From NCBI GenBank assembly GCA_015222805.1, contig JADFVZ010000118.1, positions 1-34,072 on the forward strand: 34,072 nt of DNA, written 5' to 3'. The translations under genes and the position numbers were made by a program. Shown one piece after another: positions 1 through 7,876 of this stretch; position 1 is the first letter of the stretch, and the number at the start of each line of letters is the position of its first letter. The DNA comes from Pseudomonadota bacterium. Its GTDB lineage: Bacteria > Pseudomonadota > Gammaproteobacteria > Xanthomonadales > SZUA-36. A model generated the notes under the pieces. The model saw only the letters and a program-made list of their open reading frames with translations. It made no database searches and was not told the origin of the DNA.

Positions 1-344
<344 letters not shown>

Positions 345-353
345 CTATTGACT

Positions 354-382
354 ATTTTAGATGGCGGGCGGGCTTTTGTCGC
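354..382 (-). promoter_or_regulatory. Candidate sigma-70 promoter for hemB
   Basis: On the minus strand GCGACA (4 of 6 to the -35 consensus) is followed after 17 bases by TAAAAT (5 of 6 to the -10 consensus). Transcription would start near 347 and give a leader of about 35 bases before the hemB ATG. This is sequence similarity only. Confidence 0.4.
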
Positions 383-429
383 TTAAAACAGGTTTCCGCT
401 GCTTAGCGCTGGCAAATACAGCTGTGTTT

Positions 430-1242
430 TCAGGTTTGACACTTTGGGCAATAGAAGCTGGCTCGCTGGCCGATGACTTTCATTTTAATGTTCGCTGTGC
501 AGGCGACACATGGCTGGCCTTCACGACCGTAGACCAGTAATTCCTGGGCAAAGTAGCCGGGTTGGCCGTCGCTATTGGTAAAGTCCTGCAGAGTAGTGCC
601 GCCCTGGGCAATGGCTTCAGTCAGTACCTCGCGGATGACCCGGCTAAGGTGCAGGTAGCGTTGCCTGGAAACCCTGCCGGCCTGCCTGTGTGGCAATATT
701 CCGGCACGAAAAAGAGATTCAGAGGCATAGATATTGCCGACCCCGACAACGATATGCCCGTTCATGATAAAAGCTTTAACAGCCTGCTTGCGTCCACCAG
801 ACAGTTGCCAGAGGTGTTGATCCACAAAACCCGCCTCCAGTGGCTCAGGCCCCAGTTTGTTGAGCAGTGGGTGGTCTTCAATCGGCCCAGTCCACCAGAG
901 CACGGCACCAAAGCGTCGCGGATCGTGTAAACGCAGGATCTTGCCATTACCGAGGGCGATATCAACATGGTCATGTTTCGCAGCCTGTTGGTGAGCTTCT
1001 GCCAGGCGCAGGCTGCCTGACATTCCCAGGTGGATGAGGATGGTACCGGCAGCCGTTTCGATCAACAGGTATTTGCCGCGGCGAGAAACACCGAGAATGG
1101 CCTGGCCTACAGCTGTCATTAATTCAGCTGGAATGGGCCAGCGCAGTTTTGGCTGGCGGAGGGTCACTGCTGTAATTGTTTGCCCGAGCAGGTGCGGACG
1201 GATACCGCGACAGGTGGTTTCAACTTCCGGCAACTCAGGCAT
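430..1242 (-). CDS. mutM: Formamidopyrimidine-DNA glycosylase (Fpg/MutM), base-excision repair
   Basis: The protein (270 aa, usual length about 270) starts MPELPEVET. After Met removal Pro is the catalytic N-terminal amine that forms the Schiff base, and the following Glu is essential. It excises 8-oxoguanine and formamidopyrimidines and nicks the abasic site. The C-terminus holds the zinc finger C-x2-C-x16-C-x2-C (CVAC ... CPKC). The frame stays open upstream to a GTG at 1272 lying right beside a G-rich stretch, but that start would bury the essential Pro, so ATG 1242 is the only functional choice although no good ribosome binding site precedes it. It lies downstream of rpmG and its terminator on the same strand. 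Confidence 0.96.
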   Translation of the reverse strand: MPELPEVETTCRGIRPHLLGQTITAVTLRQPKLRWPIPAELMTAVGQAILGVSRRGKYLLIETAAGTILIHLGMSGSLRLAEAHQQAAKHDHVDIALGNGKILRLHDPRRFGAVLWWTGPIEDHPLLNKLGPEPLEAGFVDQHLWQLSGGRKQAVKAFIMNGHIVVGVGNIYASESLFRAGILPHRQAGRVSRQRYLHLSRVIREVLTEAIAQGGTTLQDFTNSDGQPGYFAQELLVYGREGQPCVACTANIKMKVIGQRASFYCPKCQT

Positions 1243-1337
1243 CAATATGACAGGGGTCAGATTCAAACGCACCCCCCTCAGCTAAAATTTTGAGTAGATG
1301 AAAATACGTTTGAGCCTGGCCCCGGGATGCGAGGTAT

Positions 1338-1367
1338 AAAAAAACCCGCCATTCGGCAGGTTCTTTT
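1338..1367 (-). terminator. Rho-independent terminator of the rpmB-rpmG transcript
   Basis: The minus strand reads AACCTGCC-GAAT-GGCGGGTT followed by a run of T: an 8-bp stem with one G-T pair, a 4-base loop and a U-tract. It lies 28 bases after the rpmG stop codon and before mutM. Confidence 0.85.
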
Positions 1368-1394
1368 AAAATACAAAGCAGCATCGAACAAGCT

Positions 1395-1550
1395 TTACTT
1401 GATCTTGGCTTCCTTATAGATGACATGCTTACGTACCCGTGGGTCGTATTTTTTGTATTCCATCTTTCCGGGGGTGTTCTTTTTGTTCTTGTCGGTAGTG
1501 TAGTAATGACCGGTACCGGCTGAAGACACTAATTTAATTTTATCACGCAT
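1395..1550 (-). CDS. rpmG: 50S ribosomal protein L33
   Basis: This 51-aa basic protein begins [19 protein letters not shown] and ends [12 protein letters not shown], the typical bacterial L33 pattern. It is a component of the large ribosomal subunit near the E site. It contains no cysteine, so it is the zinc-free (C-) form. An AGGAG motif lies 8 bases before the ATG. It is the second gene after rpmB (24-base gap) and is followed by a terminator. Confidence 0.97.
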   Translation of the reverse strand: MRDKIKLVSSAGTGHYYTTDKNKKNTPGKMEYKKYDPRVRKHVIYKEAKIK

Positions 1551-1574
1551 GCTGTATTCTCCTGATTGACCGGT

Positions 1575-1811
1575 TTAGAACTTTTCACCGCGGGAACGAA
1601 GATCTACAAGCACGGCATCAATGCCTTTCTTGTCGATAATACGCAGTCCCTTGGTAGAAACACGCAGTTTAACCCAGCGATTCTCAGACTCCACCCAAAA
1701 GCGGTGACTGTGAAGATTGGGGAGGAACCGGCGCCGTGTTCTATTATTGGCGTGGGATACATTGTTGCCCGTTGCGGGGCGCTTACCTGTTACCTGGCAT
1801 ACTCTGGCCAT
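1575..1811 (-). CDS. rpmB: 50S ribosomal protein L28
   Basis: This 78-aa protein begins [21 protein letters not shown] and contains [16 protein letters not shown], diagnostic for L28 of the large ribosomal subunit. Only one cysteine is present, so like its operon partner L33 it is the zinc-independent form. AAGGA precedes the ATG by 8 bases. It is the first gene of the rpmB-rpmG operon, driven by the promoter at 1865-1893. Confidence 0.97.
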   Translation of the reverse strand: MARVCQVTGKRPATGNNVSHANNRTRRRFLPNLHSHRFWVESENRWVKLRVSTKGLRIIDKKGIDAVLVDLRSRGEKF

Positions 1812-1864
1812 CGGACTATCCTTACAAAAAAGTTAAAGCTGAAAAATGCAAAAACGAGCCGCAC

Positions 1865-1893
1865 TTTATACCCGATATCGCATTTGAATGCAA
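1865..1893 (-). promoter_or_regulatory. Sigma-70 promoter of rpmB-rpmG
   Basis: The minus strand has TTGCAT, a 17-base spacer and TATAAA, then a G/C-rich discriminator (GTGCGG) as expected for growth-rate regulated ribosomal promoters. The leader to rpmB would be about 45 bases. It lies in the 202-base rpmB-radC gap, where I see no other gene. Confidence 0.7.
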
Positions 1894-2013
1894 CTTATTT
1901 CAATAAAATCGTTGAAATATACCTGAAAACGCTGATATTTCCGGATGAATTGAAACCTGCGCCGGGTTTGGCGGGCAATTATGTATTATATCTGATTTCT
2001 GGCACGGGGGCCG

Positions 2014-2688
2014 TTATAAAATGCCTCGTTCTGCCAGCGACACCGGCCTGCCATCACCGATAACAAAATGATCCAGTAAACGAATGTCCAGCAAGGCGAG
2101 GGCATCGCGCAATCGGCGGGTTATGGCTTCATCCGCACTGCTGGGTTCAGATACTCCGGAAGGGTGGTTATGGGCCACAATTATTGCTGCAGCGTTGTGA
2201 CTGAGCGCACGTTCGGCGACCACACGGGGATAAACTGCGGCACCGTCAATAGTTCCCTGGAACAGCTCCTCATGGCAGATCACCCGGTGGCGATTATCCA
2301 GGAACAGTGCCAGGAAAATTTCACGCTGGCGATCGCGCAATAGTGAAACCAGGTAATCGCGGGTGCTTTCCGGATCACTGAGGGCGGCTTTGCGCACCAG
2401 TTGCTCCCTCAGGTAGCGCCGGTTTAACTCGGTAATCGCCGAAAGCTGGGCAAATTTTGCCGGACCAATACCACGAATATCGGTAAGTTGCTTTTCATTG
2501 CTGTTAAACAATGGTCGCAAGCCGCCCATTTGTTCGAGCATGCCTGCAGCAAGCTCAACCGCACTGCAACCAGACAGGCCGGTGCGCAGGAATATGGCGA
2601 GTAATTCCGCATCAGATAAACTCTGAGCGCCTGAAGTCAACAGTTTTTCCCGTGGCTTTTGCTGGTCCGGCCAGTTTTTTATACTCAT
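2014..2688 (-). CDS. radC: RadC family protein (JAMM/MPN+ domain)
   Basis: This 224-aa full-length RadC begins [17 protein letters not shown]. The N-terminal half has a helix-hairpin-helix-like region ([15 protein letters not shown]). The C-terminal half holds a complete JAMM metal motif: an upstream Glu in HEELFQG, then H-x-H-x7-S-x2-D in [14 protein letters not shown]. The cellular role of RadC is not settled; the old assignment to DNA repair in E. coli was withdrawn. It is divergent from dut across 126 bases. In Pseudomonas and many relatives coaBC sits between radC and dut; it is absent here. Confidence 0.95.
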   Translation of the reverse strand: MSIKNWPDQQKPREKLLTSGAQSLSDAELLAIFLRTGLSGCSAVELAAGMLEQMGGLRPLFNSNEKQLTDIRGIGPAKFAQLSAITELNRRYLREQLVRKAALSDPESTRDYLVSLLRDRQREIFLALFLDNRHRVICHEELFQGTIDGAAVYPRVVAERALSHNAAAIIVAHNHPSGVSEPSSADEAITRRLRDALALLDIRLLDHFVIGDGRPVSLAERGIL

Positions 2689-2772
2689 AGCTCTTCCGAC
2701 TGCATCATGGGTTTAATTTTCTAGAATTTATGCTTACAGGCAAAGGGGTAATCATCGTGCTGGCTTGTAGTC

Positions 2773-2778
2773 TATAAT
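2773..2778 (+). promoter_or_regulatory. Candidate -10 element for dut-algC
   Basis: A perfect TATAAT lies 37 bases before the dut start in the radC-dut divergent gap. No convincing -35 hexamer is found at 16-18 bases upstream, so the promoter may be weak, activator-dependent, or the match may be chance. Confidence 0.35.
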
Positions 2779-2814
2779 CTCCAATTCAGGTAGGTTACAG
2801 AACAAGGATGTTTT

Positions 2815-3270
2815 TTGAAAAAAATACAATTAAAAATAATCGATCCACGAATCGGAACTGATATTGAGCTTCCGGAATATGCCACAAATGGGTCTGCTGG
2901 GATGGACCTGCAAGCCTGCCTGGATACCGCCACGGTGCTGGCGCCGGGAGAAACAATACTGATACCTACCGGCCTGGCAATTTATGTTGCTGATCCGAAA
3001 CTGGCAGCAGTCATCCTGCCGCGCTCCGGCCTCGGGCATAAGCATGGCATTGTGCTGGGCAACCTGGTAGGCCTGATTGACAGCGATTACCAGGGACAGT
3101 TATTTGTATCCTGCTGGAATCGCAGTAGCAAGCCGTTCACAATTGAGGTGGGTGAGCGCGTAGCCCAGCTTGTATTTATTCCGGTAGTTCAGGCAAAATG
3201 GGAAGTTGTTGCCGAGTTTGATACCAGCCAAAGGGGTGCGGGTGGTTTCGGGCATACAGGTAAGCACTAA
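2815..3270 (+). CDS. dut: Deoxyuridine 5'-triphosphate nucleotidohydrolase (dUTPase)
   Basis: This 151-aa trimeric-type dUTPase hydrolyses dUTP to dUMP and PPi, keeping uracil out of DNA and feeding dTMP synthesis. Family motifs are in order: GSAGMDLQA (motif 1), [11 protein letters not shown] (2), [11 protein letters not shown] (3), GERVAQLVF (4) and [10 protein letters not shown] (5). The start is a TTG, preceded at 6 bases by AAGGA; a nearby ATG at 2808 is in another frame, and the TTG start gives the usual family N-terminus. It is followed by algC after 13 bases, probably co-transcribed. Confidence 0.95.
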   Translation: MKKIQLKIIDPRIGTDIELPEYATNGSAGMDLQACLDTATVLAPGETILIPTGLAIYVADPKLAAVILPRSGLGHKHGIVLGNLVGLIDSDYQGQLFVSCWNRSSKPFTIEVGERVAQLVFIPVVQAKWEVVAEFDTSQRGAGGFGHTGKH

Positions 3271-3283
3271 ATTGAGGTAGAGG

Positions 3284-5785
3284 ATGGCGCTTGATCTTAA
3301 GTCAATTGATAAAAATGAGCTGACAAAAATCTGGCAGCAGCTTGTTGGCAAGCAAAAGTTTACCAGTCGGCCCCTGCCGGGCTGGCTGGCCTATCTTTTA
3401 CTTGGCTTTGGACTTCTCCTGTTGCTTATGGGTGTCCTCGTGTACTTCCAGAGCTCAAGCATAGAATCAGAATACAAGGCCCTGACGCGTGCTGCCCAGG
3501 GCATACATAAAGAGTCTGAAACTACCATTCGCCGCCTGCAATCGATTTTGCGCTCACCCTCGGCCATTGAAAATGGACGCGCGCATGTACAGAAAAAAAT
3601 CGATTACCGCGAATTACTGGCAGCACTGCGGGAAACCGACAGCGGCATTATCGATGTCCGGACCTTTTATGCTGATTTGCTGAACACGTCTATCGATAGC
3701 CTTGGCAGTGCAATATATCCCCAGCAGTACGTTTTATACGACATGCTCCTGGAGGCTGATAATAATGGTACTGCGACCATCCAGATGATGCAGGATGACG
3801 GCCGCAACCTTGTGGTTGGTGTCACCAAGTTGAAAGATTTAGGGGGTGACATAGGCTACCTGCTGATCAGCTGGAAAGCCGAGGAGCTTTTTGACCGCCT
3901 CGATTCGAGCGGCAAAGTGAAAGGCTTTTTAAGTTTGCAGCAGTCTGCCGGTGCGACTCACTTTACCAGCCTGAAATCAATTGGCACGGCACCCGAAGGC
4001 TGGGTTGGTGCTGAACGCCGGTCGGTCAGGGGCTCGCTGTTTTATATCAGCTGGTCACAGCCACCCCTGCCCGGTATGAAGTCTTCAAAAAATGCCTTGC
4101 TGCTGATGTTACTGGGCGCGCTGGTTTTCGTTATTGGCTGGGTACGCAAACCTGTCGCAGGGCTTAGCAGTGAACACGAGCCGATACTCATGGCTGATAA
4201 TGAACTACTGATCCCAAATGAGGGTATTAGCAGGGATGAAAAACGACGCGAAGCTAAAGAGATGGCGGCGTTTAATACCCATCAGTTGACTCTCGAAACG
4301 CCTGCTCCTGGAACTGAAGCCGAACCTGAATTTGAATCAAAACTTGAAAAGGAAGCAGCTGTGCCTGAAACAATAAACAAAATCCCTGAAGTAGTGCAAA
4401 GCCAGGAACGGATTAAACCAGTTGCCAGCATTTTCAAGGCCTATGATATTCGCGGTATTGTAAATAAGACACTGACCGAGGATGCGGCCTGGTTTATTGG
4501 CCGGGCAGTTGGTACGGTTGCTTTCAGGCGCGAAGCGGGCCCGATTGTGGTGGCACGTGATGGCCGGGTTTCTGGACCAGCGTTGATCAAGGCTTTAAAA
4601 CGGGGCATATTAAGCACCGGCTGTGATGTTATTGAGATCGGCATGGTACCAACGGGGGTGCTTTATTTCGCTGCCGCTGAATTGGGTTCCGGCTCGGGAG
4701 TGATGGTAACCGGGAGTCATAATCCACCTGAATATAATGGCCTGAAAATGGTCATTGGAGGGGTCACCCTTGCCAGTGATGATATCCAGAACCTCTACCG
4801 GATGATCTGCGATGATGATTTTGAAGAGGGTGTCGGCGTAACCCGTACCGAGGGTGTTCTCTCCCGTTACCAGGAACGAATTTCCTCTGACATACAATTG
4901 GCCAGACCATTAAAAATTGTTGCTGACTGCGGCAATGGTGTGGGTGGCGTAAATGCAATATCGGTACTGCAATCAATCGGTGCAGAGGTTTCCGCCCTGT
5001 ATGATGATGTTGACGGTTCCTTCCCCAACCATCACCCGGATCCCAGTGTTCCGGAGAACCTGGAGGACCTGATCAAGGCAGTACAGGGTGCCCATGCTGA
5101 CCTGGGTGTGGCTTTCGATGGCGATGCTGACCGCCTCGGAGTGGTTCTGCCTTCCGGTGAGATTATTTATTCCGACCGGCTGATGATACTGTTTGTGCAG
5201 GACATCCTTTCACGCAACCCGGGCGCGACCATCATCTATGATGTGAAGTGTTCACGCCATCTGACTGAGGCAATTCGTGACGCCGGCGGTGTTCCACTGA
5301 TGTGGAAAACCGGTCATTCGCTGATCAAGAACAAGATGCCGGAAATGAAATCACCTTTTGCCGGTGAGATGTCCGGGCATTTTTTCTTTAAAGAACGCTG
5401 GTACGGTGTTGATGACGGAATTTACTCGGCCTGTCGTTTGCTGGAAATCCTGGCATGGAAAATCGACTCGCCGCAGGAAGTCCTGGGAGCCCTGCCCCAT
5501 GGCATCAGCACCCCGGAGCTGAAAGTCGAAATGGAGGAAGGTGAAAACCATCCCTTTGTTGAGCTGCTTCAGGATCGTGCACATTTTGATAATGCAGAAA
5601 TTAATACCATTGACGGCCTTCGGGTAGATTTTGCTGATGGTTGGGGCCTGGTGCGGGCATCTAATACCACACCTGTCCTGGTAATGCGTTTTGATGCGGA
5701 TACTGAAGAAGCCCTGCAGCGGATCCAGAATGCCTTCCGCGATTTATTGATGTCGCTGCGCCCGGATCTTGATCTGCCGTTTTAA
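3284..5785 (+). CDS. algC: Phosphomannomutase/phosphoglucomutase with N-terminal membrane-anchored extension (long AlgC)
   Basis: The protein is 833 aa; the catalytic enzyme alone is about 460. Residues 1-32 are cytoplasmic, 33-55 form a membrane helix, about 56-265 a presumably periplasmic domain, about 268-286 a second helix, then an acidic Pro/Glu-rich linker to about 380. The alpha-D-phosphohexomutase part starts at SIFKAYDIRG (about 381). Ser478 in TGSHNPPEYNG is the phosphorylated serine, D612-G-D-A-D-R binds magnesium, GEMSGH (from 694) contacts the sugar, and R791-ASNTTP is the phosphate loop. It interconverts mannose- and glucose-6-P with the 1-phosphates for LPS and exopolysaccharide. 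The upstream region looks like a sensor or tether; its ligand is unknown. argB, the usual next gene in Pseudomonas, is not here. Confidence 0.93.
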   Translation: MALDLKSIDKNELTKIWQQLVGKQKFTSRPLPGWLAYLLLGFGLLLLLMGVLVYFQSSSIESEYKALTRAAQGIHKESETTIRRLQSILRSPSAIENGRAHVQKKIDYRELLAALRETDSGIIDVRTFYADLLNTSIDSLGSAIYPQQYVLYDMLLEADNNGTATIQMMQDDGRNLVVGVTKLKDLGGDIGYLLISWKAEELFDRLDSSGKVKGFLSLQQSAGATHFTSLKSIGTAPEGWVGAERRSVRGSLFYISWSQPPLPGMKSSKNALLLMLLGALVFVIGWVRKPVAGLSSEHEPILMADNELLIPNEGISRDEKRREAKEMAAFNTHQLTLETPAPGTEAEPEFESKLEKEAAVPETINKIPEVVQSQERIKPVASIFKAYDIRGIVNKTLTEDAAWFIGRAVGTVAFRREAGPIVVARDGRVSGPALIKALKRGILSTGCDVIEIGMVPTGVLYFAAAELGSGSGVMVTGSHNPPEYNGLKMVIGGVTLASDDIQNLYRMICDDDFEEGVGVTRTEGVLSRYQERISSDIQLARPLKIVADCGNGVGGVNAISVLQSIGAEVSALYDDVDGSFPNHHPDPSVPENLEDLIKAVQGAHADLGVAFDGDADRLGVVLPSGEIIYSDRLMILFVQDILSRNPGATIIYDVKCSRHLTEAIRDAGGVPLMWKTGHSLIKNKMPEMKSPFAGEMSGHFFFKERWYGVDDGIYSACRLLEILAWKIDSPQEVLGALPHGISTPELKVEMEEGENHPFVELLQDRAHFDNAEINTIDGLRVDFADGWGLVRASNTTPVLVMRFDADTEEALQRIQNAFRDLLMSLRPDLDLPF

Positions 5786-5807
5786 GTTGCCCTCAAGGAG
5801 CCTCGTG

Positions 5808-5866
5808 AAGGCGCAAAGATCGCAAAGAAAGAGCTGATATTTTCTGCGCGCTGTGCGCCTTTGCGA
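5808..5866. repeat. CGCAAAG-type short interspersed inverted repeat
   Basis: Between algC and rluE, CGCAAAG occurs at 5812-5818 and 5821-5827, and its complement CTTTGCG at 5859-5865, with GCGC flanks on both arms. The arms can fold into an imperfect hairpin around an AT-richer centre. Arrays of CGCAAAG words like this recur between genes in many bacterial genomes (from memory); only one copy lies in this window. There is no T-run after it, so it is not a typical terminator. Confidence 0.55.
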
Positions 5867-5898
5867 GAAAATTATAGGCTTAAGAATTACGCATAAAT

Positions 5899-6450
5899 AT
5901 GTCCCAGATACTGCTGTTTAACAAGCCCTATGGTGTCTTAAGCCAGTTTACCGATACACAGGGCCGGGAAACCCTGGCTGACTGGATAAAACGGCCGGGG
6001 TTTTACCTTGCCGGGCGCCTGGACCGGGATAGTGAAGGCCTGATGATCCTTACAAATGATGGCGCGCTGCAGCAGCGGATCAGCAATCCCCGTTACAAAA
6101 AAGATAAGACCTACCTGGTACAGGTGGAAGGTGTACCCAAAGCGTCTGCATTGCAACAGCTGGCCTCCGGCGTAGGCTTAAAGGATGGCATCACCCGTCC
6201 GGCGAAAGTCCGGTTACTGGCCGGTAAACCCGGTTGGCTTTGGACCCGTCAGCCTCCGATTCGCCAACGCCGCAAGATTCCGGTCAGCTGGATTGAACTA
6301 ACCATCCACGAGGGTAAAAACCGTCAGGTCAGGCGGATGACGGCGGCCGTTGGTTTGCCGACCTTACGCCTGATTCGTACGGCTGTGGGTGACTGGCGAC
6401 TTGATACGCTCCAGCCCGGAGAGTTGCGCGAGCCAGGAGCCTGTCAGTAG
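5899..6450 (+). CDS. rluE: 23S rRNA pseudouridine synthase of the RluE/RsuA family
   Basis: This 183-aa protein of the RsuA/RluE group converts a uridine in 23S rRNA (U2457 in E. coli for RluE) to pseudouridine. It starts directly with the catalytic fold ([17 protein letters not shown]) and has no N-terminal S4 domain, which favours RluE over RsuA or RluB. The signature [10 protein letters not shown] carries the catalytic Asp42. KNRQVRRM near the C-terminus is the second family signature. Its 3' end overlaps the convergent gshA by 7 bases. Symbol assignment rests on length and lack of an S4 domain. Confidence 0.88.
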   Translation: MSQILLFNKPYGVLSQFTDTQGRETLADWIKRPGFYLAGRLDRDSEGLMILTNDGALQQRISNPRYKKDKTYLVQVEGVPKASALQQLASGVGLKDGITRPAKVRLLAGKPGWLWTRQPPIRQRRKIPVSWIELTIHEGKNRQVRRMTAAVGLPTLRLIRTAVGDWRLDTLQPGELREPGACQ

Positions 6451-7796
6451 GCGCACTCTGCAAAAACCGGATCAACCGATTTATTCCAGTCTGTATAAAA
6501 TAGCCGCAGCTTACGCTCCGCTGGTGAAATGTGGGTGTCTGCCACAATTTGTAACGGCTCAAGATAACCGGTTTCATTGTCCCCCATGGCGTTCAGGCGG
6601 GCGCGTGAGGTCAGGCCCCGGTGGGCAATGGCGAGGACGTCCTGGGCAATAGCTGCAATTTTCCGGCCTTTGAATTCCGCCTCCAGGCCTTGTTTGGATA
6701 CCATCAGGCGCATATTTACATGATCTTCAGTCGTCCAGTCACGGCAGAGGTCCCAGGCAGCATCCAGGCAATGCTGGTCATACAGCAGACCAACCCAGAA
6801 TGCGGGTAGTGCACACAGGCGTCGCCAGGGTCCGCCGTCGGCGCCACGCATTTCGAGGAACTTTTTCAGGCGTACTTCAGGGAATGCGGTGGTCATATGG
6901 TCTTCCCAGTCGGTAAGGGTCGGTAGTTCACCCGGCAGGACAGATAATTTCCCCTGTAGGAAATCTCGGAATGACAGGCCTGAAGCATCGATATACTTGC
7001 CGTCGCGATAAACAAAATACATCGGTACATCGAGCATATAGTCTACATAACGCTCAAAACCCATACCGGATTCAAACAGGAAAGGCAGGGTGCCGGTACG
7101 GTCCGGATCGGTATCCGTCCATATATGGGCGCGATAGCTTTGGTAACCACTGTCTTTGCCGTCGACAAAAGGCGAGTTCGCAAACAGCGCAGTAGCGATC
7201 GGTTGCAGCGCCAGGGAGGTGCGGAATTTCTGCACCATATCGGCTTCTGAAGAATAATCCAGGTTCACCTGTACCGTACAAGTGCGCTTCATCATGTCGA
7301 TGCCGAGATTTCCACGTTTGGGCATATACTCACGCATGATTTTGTAGCGAGCCTTGGGCATCCAGGAAATATCTTCCCTGCCCCACTTCGGCTGGAAACC
7401 CATTCCCAGAAAGCCGATATCCAGTGGCTCACAAACCGTCCTGACATGCTCCAGGTGGGCATTAACTTCACGACAGGTGGCATGGATGTCATCCCGCAGG
7501 GCACCGGAAAGTTCCAGCTGCCCACCCGGCTCAAGGGTGATGGAGCAGCCGTCATCCATCAGCAGGGCAATAATGTGGCCCTCTTCGTATACTGGCTTCC
7601 AGCCCATCCCGGAAAGTCCTTCAAGGATTACCTTAATACCTCTCGGGCCATCGTAGGCCAGCGGCCTGAGGTCATCACGGGTAAATCCGAACTTCTCGTG
7701 TTCGGTGCCCATGCGCCAGTCAGCTTTTGGTTTATTGCCTGATTCCAGGTAGGCAGTGAAGATGCGTGCATCATTAATTGGCTGGTTTTTGTCCAA
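6444..7796 (-). CDS. gshA: Glutamate-cysteine ligase, plant/alphaproteobacterial type (GCS2 family)
   Basis: This 450-aa enzyme makes gamma-glutamylcysteine from Glu, Cys and ATP, the committed step of glutathione synthesis. The sequence ([48 protein letters not shown]) is the plant-type family, not the unrelated gammaproteobacterial GshA typified by E. coli. The start is TTG at 7796, preceded by AAAGAGA; an in-frame stop lies about 20 bases further upstream, so no longer form with an ATG exists. It is divergent from the opp operon across 80 bases and convergent with rluE. gshB is not in the window. Confidence 0.92.
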   Translation of the reverse strand: MDKNQPINDARIFTAYLESGNKPKADWRMGTEHEKFGFTRDDLRPLAYDGPRGIKVILEGLSGMGWKPVYEEGHIIALLMDDGCSITLEPGGQLELSGALRDDIHATCREVNAHLEHVRTVCEPLDIGFLGMGFQPKWGREDISWMPKARYKIMREYMPKRGNLGIDMMKRTCTVQVNLDYSSEADMVQKFRTSLALQPIATALFANSPFVDGKDSGYQSYRAHIWTDTDPDRTGTLPFLFESGMGFERYVDYMLDVPMYFVYRDGKYIDASGLSFRDFLQGKLSVLPGELPTLTDWEDHMTTAFPEVRLKKFLEMRGADGGPWRRLCALPAFWVGLLYDQHCLDAAWDLCRDWTTEDHVNMRLMVSKQGLEAEFKGRKIAAIAQDVLAIAHRGLTSRARLNAMGDNETGYLEPLQIVADTHISPAERKLRLFYTDWNKSVDPVFAECAY

Positions 7797-7876
7797 GTTG
7801 ATTCTCTTTGCAATTAGCTAGGATGAAGTACACTAGGATACAACATTCCATTTCATGAAAAAAACAAATAATTTAA

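Noticed and set aside
562-930. 122-codon plus-strand open frame over mutM
   Set aside because: It lies wholly antisense to mutM, whose protein is unmistakable; it has no recognisable domain or ribosome binding site.
1566-2063. 165-codon plus-strand open frame over rpmB and the radC end
   Set aside because: It is antisense to a ribosomal protein gene and its promoter; composition is unlike a real protein.
5786-5898. algC terminator in the hairpin after the gene
   Set aside because: The stem is imperfect, with a long loop and no T-run; it fits an interspersed repeat better.
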